Source: JAEUKA01 sp035328405
GTDB lineage: Bacteria > Myxococcota_A > Polyangia > Palsa-1104 > JAEUJZ01
NCBI GenBank assembly: GCA_035328405.1
Contig: DAOLIT010000013.1
Location: 22,792-86,791 of the forward strand
Reading direction: 5' to 3'
Length of the DNA: 64,000 nucleotides
Of the stretch, positions 36,851 through 45,767 are shown piece by piece (position 1 is the stretch's first letter; each line of letters opens with the position of its first letter). A program made the translations under genes and the position numbers. The notes under the pieces were generated by a model. It was not told the DNA's origin, did not search any database, and saw nothing but the letters and a program-made list of their open reading frames with translations.

Positions 36851-37558
36851 ATGAATGTGAATGCAAAAAGCTCGTTTCGGCTGTTGTCCCCCACAGCTTG
36901 GGCTTTGTTTGTGTTGGCCCTTGTGGGGTTCCTGGTCGCGCCGCAGTGGATTGTGAGTGCTCCGAATGAGCCGACGATGGGTCTTGTGCAGCGCATTTTC
37001 TACTACCATGTCCCGTGCGCGTGGCAGACGATGTTCGGAGCATTCCTTGCGGGTGGGGCAGGGGCCGTATATCTGTTCAAAGGCTCTGCTCGAGCCGAAC
37101 GGATAGCGCAGGCGGCAGCGGAACTTGCGGTGCTGTTCGGTCTGTGTGTTCTCATCACGGGACCCCTTTGGGCGCGGAAAGCCTGGGGAGTCTGGTGGCA
37201 GTGGGATGTGCGGCTGACGACGACCGCGCTGTTGTGGGTGATTTTCCTTGCGGGTCTCTTTGCCAAAAAGTACGGAGGTCCGGGGAGTGCGCGCCTTTCT
37301 GCGGGTCTGTTTCTGTTTGGGGCCGCAGACGTGCCGATGATTTACATCTCGGTGTCTCTGTGGAGGACGATTCATCCCAAGACCTCGGTTGTGCGGACCC
37401 TCGACCCCGCAATGGCCGGTGCGCTGTGGATGTCGGTGCTCGCGTTTACGCTGTTGTTTGCGCTGCTGCTGCTCCAGCGATATCGGTTTTTGTCTGTCAA
37501 GGCGCGTCTTTCGGAGGCCATTCTTCGCGCTGAAGATGCCGGGCTGCTCGATGAGTGA
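36851..37558 (+). CDS. ccmC: Cytochrome c biogenesis protein CcmC (heme handling)
   Basis: Six-segment membrane protein of about 235 residues with the tryptophan-rich heme-binding motif KAWGVWWQWDVRLTT and the flanking conserved His (YYHVP; RTIHPKTSVV). CcmC delivers heme to the CcmE chaperone in system I cytochrome c maturation. The other ccm genes are not in the window. GTG 36845 and TTG 36842 are alternative starts; ATG 36851 is used. It is followed at 27 bases by a CcmD-like gene, as in the canonical ccmC-ccmD order. Confidence 0.92.
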   Translation: MNVNAKSSFRLLSPTAWALFVLALVGFLVAPQWIVSAPNEPTMGLVQRIFYYHVPCAWQTMFGAFLAGGAGAVYLFKGSARAERIAQAAAELAVLFGLCVLITGPLWARKAWGVWWQWDVRLTTTALLWVIFLAGLFAKKYGGPGSARLSAGLFLFGAADVPMIYISVSLWRTIHPKTSVVRTLDPAMAGALWMSVLAFTLLFALLLLQRYRFLSVKARLSEAILRAEDAGLLDE

Positions 37559-37585
37559 AAGGAACGGGCACACAAGGAAGCAACC

Positions 37586-37999
37586 ATGAAAAAACAGGCC
37601 ATGAAGAGATTCGTAGAAGGAATGAACACAATTACGTGGCTCTGGGCCGTGGCGTTGCCCCTGGTGCTGTGTCTTGGCCAAACGGTCGCGTCTGCAGACC
37701 TCATCATCGATCGGGAGTCCGTCCCCAAAGCCGGAACCGAGAATGAGAAGTTGTCTGCCTGGGCTCGACCCACAGAAGTGCAGCCGGACAAGGACGGTTT
37801 TGTGCCCGATTCCCGACCGATGGACGGACCTACTCTGGATGAGTCCATTCCGGCGGCACCTCTTGTGGCTGGGGCATATGGGGTGTTGTGGCTCTCGGTC
37901 TTTGGATACTTGCTGTTTTCCGCTCGGGGCATTCGCAAAATGGAACAGGACGTGGCCGAGCTGGAGGCCAAGATCAGCCGATTGCAAAAAGTGGTGTAG
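37586..37999 (+). CDS. CcmD-like membrane protein
   Basis: Protein of 137 residues with a signal or first membrane segment (about 15-34) and a second (about 92-108) followed by RGIRKMEQDVAELEAKISRL. The second half resembles CcmD, a small single-segment partner of CcmC that holds heme-loaded CcmE, but here it is fused to an N-terminal secreted part of about 75 residues that is not in standard CcmD. Placement directly after ccmC supports the call. Confidence 0.55.
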   Translation: MKKQAMKRFVEGMNTITWLWAVALPLVLCLGQTVASADLIIDRESVPKAGTENEKLSAWARPTEVQPDKDGFVPDSRPMDGPTLDESIPAAPLVAGAYGVLWLSVFGYLLFSARGIRKMEQDVAELEAKISRLQKVV

Positions 38000-38002
38000 T
38001 CG

Positions 38003-38185
38003 ATGCCGACCCTGGCGCATATCATTTACATTCCTGCGATGCTGCTGCTTGGTTTTGTCGCAGGTTTTGTGCTGGGGGGCCGAGCCGCACGCGCAGAAAG
38101 CGCCGCCGCAGCCGAACGGGCTGCGCGCAAAGCAGAGCGCCGAGCCGCCAAACCGTCTGCGGAAGCCAACGAATCCCCAAAGTAG
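38003..38185 (+). CDS. Small Ala/Arg-rich single-pass membrane protein
   Basis: Protein of 60 residues with one membrane segment (about 6-26) and a highly charged Ala/Arg/Glu tail that should be helical. It begins 3 bases after the CcmD-like gene, which argues that it is translated with the ccmC operon. No family recognised. Confidence 0.55.
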   Translation: MPTLAHIIYIPAMLLLGFVAGFVLGGRAARAESAAAAERAARKAERRAAKPSAEANESPK

Positions 38186-38246
38186 GGGTGCAAAGCGGGA
38201 GCGAGACAGACTCCAGAGGAACGACAGTCGGAGGATAAAGGGGGGA

Positions 38247-39962
38247 CTATGGGAGTGCGTGCGCTCCGTGTTGGGAGTGCGGAAGCAATCGCTCCCACAG
38301 CCGTTTGAGGGACCCCTTCAAATAGCCCTGTTTCATCAACGGAGCAACGTGATGAACCATGTCCGCAGCCGTATGTGTGACAAAGTGGTCAGGATGAAAC
38401 AGAGGGCCCGCGAGCCGAGGGTGCTTGGCCACAAAATCCCGAACGGACTGCTCTGTCACACCGTGTTTTTCCAGTGCAGCCCGAAATTCCGCCAAAGCCG
38501 TTTGACGCGCTTTGAAGAGCATCATTTGGACACGGCTATGCACGTTCACTTTGCCGTCTCCTGAAGTCTCAATTGGCAAAAAAATCGCTTCCGGGTACTT
38601 CTCTGTGACATAACTTTGGACGCCATCAGAGACGCCTGAACTTGGCATGCACCCAAACGGTTTCACAGACAATGTCATCGTGGATTTTTTGTGAGCCGCA
38701 TTGAGCACGAGCTTGCCGACTTCCATATGGCCCTCGCCACCGCGCAAGTGATTGTTGTAAAGCTCACGCGCGGCTTCAGCGACTTCGTCCATATCAGACA
38801 GCTTGTAGCCCGAAAGACCGATGCTGTTTGCGATGGCCTGAAACGCCAGCCGAACGCCACGATCGGCGACCCACAAGATTGCGAGTTTCTTGCTCGGATT
38901 AGAACCCGCAAGCCCACGCCGTCCGCGATCATCTTTCCGCAAATGGAGTCTCTCTTTCGTGTCGTAGACATGCTCCCAAATGTTGTACAGGAGCCAGTTT
39001 GTGACAATCTGGATGTCTACTTCCGCGCCTTCCCCTTCCAGGAAGCGTTGCAGCTCGTAATTCCCATCTCCCTCTGTTGTCATTGCCCAAAACTCCCCGA
39101 TCACCGACACCTTCGGCTTGACCCGCAAGCGATCGACCTCAATTTGTTTGAACAGAGAGCGTACTTTGAACAGCGCGGGAAACAGCGGTTCATTGTTGCG
39201 GAGCGTCTGAAACAGCAGTTTCTTGGCTTGCTCCATCGCGCGGTTGGTTGCGCCGGATTCCTTTTCGTACGGTCGGAGTCTGTAGACGAGCGCATTCAGC
39301 GCATCCCCCAACATGATTCCCAACACCAACCGATAGAAGAACTGAGCATTGAGGTTTAACCCTGCCTCTTCCGTCGCCTGCGAGAGGCCTCCTTGTTGTT
39401 GGAAAAGGAGTACGCGAAAACCCTCGAAACCTGCATCGCGAAGTGCTTTGCGAAATTCCGTGATGTATGTTCCGAAGCGACAGGGTCCGCAAGCACCAGC
39501 CGTCACGAACACATATCGCTCGATGATTTCGGACACCGGAACCTTCTTCACATCCCGCAAATAGAACAGGTGTTTGAGCAGATTCCCAACGGTAAAGTAC
39601 GTTGGATTGCACTGCCCCCGGTTTCCAAATTCCTTTCCCAGGTTGAGCGCAGCGTTGTCCGAAACCTCGAGGGGGAGAACGCGATAACCGATTCCCTCGA
39701 GCGCCCCCGAAATCAAGTAATCCTGCGCAATGGTAAGACCCCCACACAGCATGGTGGTGTGTTGTCTTTGGCTTGCAGTCCAATGATCGAAAATATCGTC
39801 CTTCCACTGCTTGGTTTCCTGATCGAGTCCCAGCCGTTTTCGTTGCTCTGCTTCAAATTCGGCCAAAATGGTCTCGATGCTGGCGGGCTCGTCACCGTGT
39901 CCCTTTTTTCCGACGATCGGCAAATGAACACGGCGTTCCTTTTGTACATCCATGTCTTCCAT
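38247..39962 (-). CDS. 2-hydroxyacyl-CoA dehydratase activase-related protein (COG3581-like)
   Basis: Protein of 571 residues, partner of the large activase-like gene upstream. The sequence GNRGQCNPTYFTVGNLLKHL and GACGPCRFGTYITEFR supplies conserved cysteines suited to an iron-sulfur cluster; GFKPSGCMPSS-type residues are seen as FGCMPSSGVSDG. This family always accompanies the BcrAD/BadFG plus DUF2229 protein. Together they resemble the ATP-driven electron donor and dehydratase couple of Clostridium-type fermentations, but the biological reaction of these stand-alone pairs is not established. It starts 46 bases after its partner's stop. Confidence 0.75.
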   Translation of the reverse strand: MEDMDVQKERRVHLPIVGKKGHGDEPASIETILAEFEAEQRKRLGLDQETKQWKDDIFDHWTASQRQHTTMLCGGLTIAQDYLISGALEGIGYRVLPLEVSDNAALNLGKEFGNRGQCNPTYFTVGNLLKHLFYLRDVKKVPVSEIIERYVFVTAGACGPCRFGTYITEFRKALRDAGFEGFRVLLFQQQGGLSQATEEAGLNLNAQFFYRLVLGIMLGDALNALVYRLRPYEKESGATNRAMEQAKKLLFQTLRNNEPLFPALFKVRSLFKQIEVDRLRVKPKVSVIGEFWAMTTEGDGNYELQRFLEGEGAEVDIQIVTNWLLYNIWEHVYDTKERLHLRKDDRGRRGLAGSNPSKKLAILWVADRGVRLAFQAIANSIGLSGYKLSDMDEVAEAARELYNNHLRGGEGHMEVGKLVLNAAHKKSTMTLSVKPFGCMPSSGVSDGVQSYVTEKYPEAIFLPIETSGDGKVNVHSRVQMMLFKARQTALAEFRAALEKHGVTEQSVRDFVAKHPRLAGPLFHPDHFVTHTAADMVHHVAPLMKQGYLKGSLKRLWERLLPHSQHGAHALP

Positions 39963-40008
39963 GTGTCCCCTTTTGCAGCTTCACGCTCTGCTCAAAGCCC
40001 TCTGTGAA

Positions 40009-43000
40009 TCAGAAGCGGACGACCTGATCGTCCCCAGGAGTTTTCTTGCCGATGCGAACCAGTTTCCGGTCCTTCTCGACGGTATTTTGCGATACAAAAC
40101 GTGCGGAATACTCTGCAACCCTTTTTCGGAGTCTCTCTATCTCTTGCGCGAGTGCCGGATCGATCTGTTTCCGTTCTTGGAGCTGCTGATGTTTGAGTTC
40201 CAAAAGACCCAGCCGTTTTTCCTCGATTTGAAAGTGAAGATCTGCGCGTTTTTTCGCCAAGTCCTGCAACCGTTCCTCGTGCATTTTTAGGCTGTGCGCA
40301 AATGTCTTCACGCGGATCTTGAACGACCCGCCGGGCTTGTTTCCGTCGATGTCGTGCAGTGCGGAATACGGCGTTGCGCTGGTTCCGATGATCGAATCAA
40401 TCAGTCCGTAAGTCGGGGAATCGTGTCCGCATTTGAAAGAGGAAAAGTCGAGCACGACGACATTCGGGTGCCGTGAAGCAAACTTTGCGGCCCATACCTT
40501 TTGAACGGAATTGGCCGAATAGTTTTCGGGCCAGACATCCGTGACTTCAAGGGGTCCATCAATGAGACCCTTTTCCATGTCTGTTTTGAAGAAGCGGTAG
40601 AGCCATCGGGGGTCTTTGGGAATCGAACGGATGGACAAGACCGGATATCCCAAAACCTGAAATTCCTCGAGGATGCCGTGGTTGAGTCCTGGGTCGCTAT
40701 GGTACGGACGACCGATCACCAACACGGCCACACGATCCTCCGCTTCGACCTGTTCCAAAATCGCCTTTCCGCGCTTTTGGATTTCCTCATCGAACGCATC
40801 CATTGCGCGGTGCGCTTGGTCCACCGCGAAATCACTTTCGTCTTCCGTGATGTCCAAAAGGGGGCCGAAACAATCGAACAATTGCCGTTTTAGGAGTGTT
40901 GGTTCCGTAAACGTCAGCGCGGGGTCAAGATACTTGATTCCGCGCATCGCAAAGAAATCGACTTCCTTTGTAAAGGCCGCTTTCAAGACTTCAGGGGCCC
41001 CAGACACCGTCGGACAGGAGGCCGCATCCATGACCTTGTGTAGTCCGGGTGGAACGTGTGTGATGCACGGAAAAAAGATGTAGTGCAGCCGTTTTTGGTC
41101 GCTGTGATGGTGGAATAGCAGATTGTGAACGTGAGCTTGCGCAACCTTGGATGGGAAACACGGATCGATCGAACCGTACTTTCCCCCTTCCTGCCACATT
41201 TCCTCGTTGGATTCGTCAGAAAAGACGACGTGGTGCTTCTGGATTCCCAGGGTTTCCAGGTACGTTCGTACAAAGGGCCCCACAGTCCACAGATTCAGCA
41301 CTCGCGGAATCCCAATTCGCACGGCAGCACGTTTTTTCCACGCCTCTTCCGAACTGCGGCGGAAGGGACGGCGAACGGGTACACGCTTGCTTCCAAAGAA
41401 CCCCTGTTTCACCTCAATGTCGTCGAGGAGTGTGTCGGTTCCTGGCATGGGGGCCGGGTTGAAAAAGTGCGCAAAGAGCCGCTTGGTTTCAAAATCGAGC
41501 AGATTCGGAAACTCCTTCATCACACGCTTGCGCTCTTTGGTGATCGCGAGCATGGCCGCTTCGGATTCCACCGTTCCTTTTTCACAAGAAAAACCGGCAA
41601 TGTAGCGGCTGGTGTTTCCATCCGGGGTTTCCGTATCGATGAAAGTCCGCTGACACAAGTTGGGGCAGAAATGGCACCGCGAGGTCTCATCCGTCGTCGA
41701 GGAATACTTCAAATGAATTGCAGCATCCAGGCCAATGAAAGTGCTGTGTCCACGCCGTTTGACCACGCGGAGTGTCTCCATAGCGGCCCCGATGGCTCCT
41801 GCTTCTCCGGTATGGGGGTGTACGTACACCTGTGCATCGGGCACGCGATCTTTGATGTAGTCCACCTGCGCTTTGACCGCAGCCAGGTTGTGTTGCGTTC
41901 CCCCTTGCAACACAAAACGATTTCCCAAACTCGACATACGCGGAATCTGGACAACGTACTGCCACACATTTTTTGGAAGGACTTGAGCAAGGCCTGCGAG
42001 GAGTTCTTCCTTTTCGTAGCCTTCCTTCTGAAAATTCACCCGATCAGAATCCAAAAATACTGCGCACCCATAGCTGAATTTCGGTGCCAATTCTGCTTCA
42101 AAAGCGACATCGGCGTATTGCGTGATGGGAACCCCGAATTGGTCCGCCATGGCCTGAAGGAGCATTCCGTTTCCGGCAGAACATTGGTTGGAAAGACGAA
42201 AATTTTTGATGTCTCCGTTTTCCATAAACAGAACTTTGATGTCTTGACCACCGATGTCACATACGACATCAAGATCCCCGAAAAAGTGAACGGCGGACAT
42301 CATGTGAGCGACGGTTTCTACGATGTTGCAGTCGCTTTTGACGGATTGCTCGAGGACATCTGCTGCGTATCCCGTTGCGCCAAAACCCATGACTTCGAGC
42401 GTGGCACCTTGGGAGGTAATGTACTCCTTGATTCGAGCCAGGATTTCCTTGGTGTCCTGAATCGGATTCCCTTTGGAAAGTTGGTATTCCTTGGTGAGCA
42501 CTTCCGTCGTTTCGTAGTCGATCAGAACGGCTTTGGAGGAAGTCGATCCTCCATCCATTCCGATCACACCGCGCACGACCTGGCCTGGTTCCAGTTTCCT
42601 TTTTTCAAACTTGGGAATGCGGTAGTGTTCACGAAAGGAGGCGAGTTCTTCTTGCCTCCCTTGTGGGTTGGGGGCCCGCAAAAGTGGCAGTCCGGCCTGC
42701 TCCCCCAAACGTGACTTGCGCCCCGTAGTAATCCAATCTTGTAACTTCGCGAGCCCCTGAAATTGGCCGACTTCCTTGGCTTCGTGCATGCCGTACATCA
42801 CGGCACCAAACGCAGCGTAATACTGTGCGTTGTGCGGAACGGCGATGAGTTCCTCGATGGAAATGTCTTGTGGATACGCATAGCCACGCTCACGCCAGGT
42901 TTCAGGAATGCGCTTTCGCCAACAATCTCGCAAAAACGGAAGAAAGGTGTTGGGACCCCCAAGTAGAAGTACTTTGGCTTTGAGGGTGTTTCCACGCGTC

Positions 43001-43668
43001 AACACAGAGAGATTCTGGAGCACGATGGCATCGGCCAGGGAGTTCATGATTTCGACGGCAGGCACACCACTTTTCACCAAATTCACGATGTCTGTTTCTG
43101 CAAAGACACCGCATTTGGCAGCAACGTGGTGTAGGCGACTGTCATCGAATTGGATTTGAACAACCTGCTCGTTGGGGAGCCCGACTTTCAGAATGCACTT
43201 GTCGATAGTCGCGCCGGTTCCCGAGGCACATTTGTCGTTCATTGACGTAACGGCCTGCTTGTCACCCGTCTTCTCGTTTGGTTTGAAAATGATGATTTTT
43301 GCGTCTTGGCCGCCGAGTTCCACGACGGAGCCGACATCGGGATGAAGGGTTTCCACCGCGAGCGTGACGGCGTTCACTTCCTGCACAAACTTCGCGTTGA
43401 TCTGCGGCGCGATCGGCGAAGAACCGGAACCTGTCATGAACACGCGGATGTCTGTGGGGGCCACATGCGGCAGCGCGGCCTGGATGCGTTTCAGGAAGTC
43501 GAGCACAAAGTCGGGCTGTTTCGTTTGGTGGCGCTGGTAGTCGCTCCACAGAATTTCGCGGGTCAGCGGATCAACAACGACCGCCTTCACCGTCGTGGAA
43601 CCGACGTCGAGGCCTATCATGACGTTGGTTTTTCGCGTGGCACACAGCGGCGAAACGAAAAAAGACAT
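40009..43668 (-). CDS. Fused double BcrAD/BadFG activase and DUF2229 protein
   Basis: Protein of 1219 residues containing two ASKHA ATPase modules in tandem (DVGSTTVKAVVVD near residue 20, and GMDGGSTSSKAVLID near 375), each with the paired Cys motifs of HgdC-type activators (NDKCASGTGATID with AAKCGVFAETD; NQCSAGNGMLLQ with YGCAVFLDSD). A DUF2229/dehydratase-like C-terminal half follows (RCHFCPNLCQR; HVPPGLHKVMD), ending in a charged coiled-coil tail. ATG 43668 has AAGGAG 10 bases upstream. HgdC proteins are oxygen-sensitive [4Fe-4S] ATPases, so the gene suggests low-oxygen metabolism. Substrate unknown. Confidence 0.85.
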   Translation of the reverse strand: MSFFVSPLCATRKTNVMIGLDVGSTTVKAVVVDPLTREILWSDYQRHQTKQPDFVLDFLKRIQAALPHVAPTDIRVFMTGSGSSPIAPQINAKFVQEVNAVTLAVETLHPDVGSVVELGGQDAKIIIFKPNEKTGDKQAVTSMNDKCASGTGATIDKCILKVGLPNEQVVQIQFDDSRLHHVAAKCGVFAETDIVNLVKSGVPAVEIMNSLADAIVLQNLSVLTRGNTLKAKVLLLGGPNTFLPFLRDCWRKRIPETWRERGYAYPQDISIEELIAVPHNAQYYAAFGAVMYGMHEAKEVGQFQGLAKLQDWITTGRKSRLGEQAGLPLLRAPNPQGRQEELASFREHYRIPKFEKRKLEPGQVVRGVIGMDGGSTSSKAVLIDYETTEVLTKEYQLSKGNPIQDTKEILARIKEYITSQGATLEVMGFGATGYAADVLEQSVKSDCNIVETVAHMMSAVHFFGDLDVVCDIGGQDIKVLFMENGDIKNFRLSNQCSAGNGMLLQAMADQFGVPITQYADVAFEAELAPKFSYGCAVFLDSDRVNFQKEGYEKEELLAGLAQVLPKNVWQYVVQIPRMSSLGNRFVLQGGTQHNLAAVKAQVDYIKDRVPDAQVYVHPHTGEAGAIGAAMETLRVVKRRGHSTFIGLDAAIHLKYSSTTDETSRCHFCPNLCQRTFIDTETPDGNTSRYIAGFSCEKGTVESEAAMLAITKERKRVMKEFPNLLDFETKRLFAHFFNPAPMPGTDTLLDDIEVKQGFFGSKRVPVRRPFRRSSEEAWKKRAAVRIGIPRVLNLWTVGPFVRTYLETLGIQKHHVVFSDESNEEMWQEGGKYGSIDPCFPSKVAQAHVHNLLFHHHSDQKRLHYIFFPCITHVPPGLHKVMDAASCPTVSGAPEVLKAAFTKEVDFFAMRGIKYLDPALTFTEPTLLKRQLFDCFGPLLDITEDESDFAVDQAHRAMDAFDEEIQKRGKAILEQVEAEDRVAVLVIGRPYHSDPGLNHGILEEFQVLGYPVLSIRSIPKDPRWLYRFFKTDMEKGLIDGPLEVTDVWPENYSANSVQKVWAAKFASRHPNVVVLDFSSFKCGHDSPTYGLIDSIIGTSATPYSALHDIDGNKPGGSFKIRVKTFAHSLKMHEERLQDLAKKRADLHFQIEEKRLGLLELKHQQLQERKQIDPALAQEIERLRKRVAEYSARFVSQNTVEKDRKLVRIGKKTPGDDQVVRF

Positions 43669-43735
43669 GTTGAAAGGACTCCTTGCGTTCCGATGGGTCG
43701 TGTAGGTGTACGTGCTGAACCGAAGGCATGATTCA

Positions 43736-43765
43736 CTAGACTACCAGTGCAGTCTAGGCGACCAA
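43736..43765 (-). promoter_or_regulatory. Activase promoter overlapped by a palindromic operator candidate
   Basis: On the minus strand TTGGTC (43765-43760), 16 bases, then TAGTCT (43743-43738). A perfect inverted repeat CTAGACT-N8-AGTCTAG at 43736-43757 covers the -10 and most of the spacer, the classical position for a repressor site. The regulator is not identified. Confidence 0.5.
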
Positions 43766-43838
43766 GGTAACTGCGCACGCGAGGGGTGGTCAAGAAAAAA
43801 GGCAGGCTTTGGGACCGCTCTGGAAAGCGCGTTGCTTG

Positions 43839-43850
43839 TATAGTCAAAGT
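43839..43850 (+). promoter_or_regulatory. Start-proximal -10 element of the PEGA-like gene
   Basis: TATAGT at 43839-43844 lies 6 bases before GTG 43851, so transcription should begin at or next to the start codon and yield a leaderless mRNA. No good -35 was seen. Confidence 0.4.
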
Positions 43851-44975
43851 GTGAAACTCTGCCGGGTCTTATCTGCTGTTGCTTTGGGGTGGGCTTTGTT
43901 GTCTGCGCCGCCGTGTCGAGCCGCAGGCACAGAAGATGCGCTTGAGCAGGCGCGCAAACGATACATGACAGGAGAGCGGGAATATGCCGCCGGACGCTAC
44001 TGGCAGTCAGCCAAGGCATTCGAGGAAGCGTATGACCTGTCTCGCAAAGGGGACCTGCTGTACAACGCAGCTCGTGCCTACGATCGAGGGGAATACTACG
44101 TTCGAGCGATCGAGGCATACGAGGGGTACATCAAAGCTGGAATGCCTCCAGATGTAGAACAAATCCAAAAACGTGTGGCAGAACTGCGGAAACTCTTGTG
44201 CCAAGTATCGATTATCACAACGGAAAAAGCCTACGTGTATATCGATGGAAAAGAGTATTACAAAACGCCCATGTCGGGCTCGGTGAGCATCGACAGCGGC
44301 TACCGTCGGATCGAAGTCCGCGCTGGGAATCGCTTTTTTGCGAAAGAGCAACAGTTTGTTCCAGGCGAAAAGTACGAATTTGAAGCGGTGTTCGAGGAAG
44401 ACCGCGCCGGAGTCCCCAGCTTGGGTTTTGCCGCAGGACAAGACGTTGGGGAAGCACGAAGAAACGCTCGTCCGCTGGCGATTGTGCTTGGTTTGGGAGG
44501 CGCTTTCGACCTGGCGGGGGACAATTTTCCACCGCACCAGGCAGCGTTTGTTTTGGGGGCGGAATACCGAGTGAAGGAAGGTCGTCGGTTGGCGTTGGAC
44601 CTGGGACTCAAAATTCCGTTTGAGCTTCTTCAAAGCTGGCAAAACGGGGGACTCCTTATCGGAATGCGGGGTGTGTTGTTTCCCGTCGCTCGGCTGCCTT
44701 TGGAATTGGTGCTTTCATTGGATGCGGGTTTCGCGGCGATGGACTATCGAACGGATGCGCCTGTGTCCAGCAAATGGCCGTGTACGTCGCCTTCCTATTT
44801 GCCAAGCTGCACGGTGTACGCTTTTCGCCTTGTGCCGGCGGTTTCCGTCGCGTACCGCTTCCTGTCTTCCTTTGAGATGCGCGCTCAGCTTGCCGGTTTG
44901 GAATTGAACGCGGCCAAACCGATGTTTTCTCCTCGGTACACCTTCGGTCTGCAAGCGGCGTATCGCTTCCAGTGA
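43851..44975 (+). CDS. Secreted TPR/PEGA-like protein with outer-membrane barrel features
   Basis: Protein of 374 residues. The start GTG 43851 gives a signal peptide (VLSAVALGWALLSAPPCRA). A TPR-like helical pair (RKRYMTGEREYAAGRYWQSA; LLYNAARAYDRGEYYVRAIE) is followed by a PEGA-like beta unit (VYIDGKEYYKTPMSGSVSID), and the C-terminal half has alternating strands ending in an aromatic residue (YTFGLQAAYRFQ), as in outer-membrane beta-barrels. Many myxobacterial proteins combine TPR and PEGA repeats. Function unknown. Divergent from the activase gene. Confidence 0.6.
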   Translation: MKLCRVLSAVALGWALLSAPPCRAAGTEDALEQARKRYMTGEREYAAGRYWQSAKAFEEAYDLSRKGDLLYNAARAYDRGEYYVRAIEAYEGYIKAGMPPDVEQIQKRVAELRKLLCQVSIITTEKAYVYIDGKEYYKTPMSGSVSIDSGYRRIEVRAGNRFFAKEQQFVPGEKYEFEAVFEEDRAGVPSLGFAAGQDVGEARRNARPLAIVLGLGGAFDLAGDNFPPHQAAFVLGAEYRVKEGRRLALDLGLKIPFELLQSWQNGGLLIGMRGVLFPVARLPLELVLSLDAGFAAMDYRTDAPVSSKWPCTSPSYLPSCTVYAFRLVPAVSVAYRFLSSFEMRAQLAGLELNAAKPMFSPRYTFGLQAAYRFQ

Positions 44976-45051
44976 GTTTGTTCTGAGCGTCTGCTGAAAC
45001 TTTGTGGGCGCGGCTCGTCGGTCAGGCATGCTTCGCAGACTTGCGGAAACC

Positions 45052-45618
45052 TTATACCTTTCCGCAAAAGAAGAAATTTCCGGCGGCTTCAGGGTCTTCG
45101 CTCATCATAAATTCGACGGACAAGGCCACGATGTCTTTGAGCAGGAGTTTTCCGTCGCCATCGGTGTCGATCTTTGCGAACGCGGCGTGCGCATCTGCAT
45201 CCGATCCCATGGCAGCCAGCAGCCGAGCGTATTCGTCTGCGGTGATTGCTCCGCTGCGATCTTGATCGATCAACTCGAGCACGTCTTTGCACGACTGCAT
45301 GAGCCATGGCGAAACAACTTGCGCGGCGCGATAGGCCAAAATTTGCCGCTCAAAGTACCGCAAAAATTCGGCCAGCGTCACAGAGCCGTTTTTGTCTTTG
45401 TCCGCGCCGGACAGCAGTCGTTCAAAAAGCGCCGACCTATTTTCAGTAACTTGTTTCGCTAATTTTTCATTTTCTGACCAGCCAAACGACGTGGTGATGC
45501 GCTGCGCTTGAGCGCGGAAATCGGCTGCGGAAAGAACGCCATCTCGATCGGTGTCGAAGTACTGAAACAGCGTCGTGAATTTTTGGGTTTGCAACGGGGA
45601 AAGCACGCTTTTTTCCAT
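45052..45618 (-). CDS. Four-EF-hand calcium-binding protein (calerythrin-like)
   Basis: Protein of 188 residues with four EF-hand loops: DTDRDGVLSAAD, DKDKNGSVTLAE, DQDRSGAITADE and DTDGDGKLLLKD, all with acidic residues at positions 1, 3, 5 and 12 or equivalents. This is the layout of calerythrin and sarcoplasmic-type calcium buffers in bacteria. No signal peptide, so it is probably cytoplasmic. ATG 45618 is chosen over 45642 because GAGG lies 6 bases upstream. The first and last loops look canonical, suggesting real binding. Expected role: calcium buffering or sensing. Confidence 0.88.
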   Translation of the reverse strand: MEKSVLSPLQTQKFTTLFQYFDTDRDGVLSAADFRAQAQRITTSFGWSENEKLAKQVTENRSALFERLLSGADKDKNGSVTLAEFLRYFERQILAYRAAQVVSPWLMQSCKDVLELIDQDRSGAITADEYARLLAAMGSDADAHAAFAKIDTDGDGKLLLKDIVALSVEFMMSEDPEAAGNFFFCGKV

Positions 45619-45767
45619 GGAAGACCTCAGCGCCATTCTCACGCTGAATTCTTGCGCATATCAATAGGTGGTCTCAATTGCAGATTTTTTGACGTGCATG
45701 TTTCGGATGTGTGGCAGAAGAACGAGCGGAAGGAAACGTGGCGAGGAGAACGGGATCGCAGGTCGGC

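Noticed and set aside
41125..42714. 529-codon plus-strand frame opposite the activase gene
   Set aside because: Antisense shadow; the minus-strand product has four diagnostic Cys motifs and a good ribosome site.
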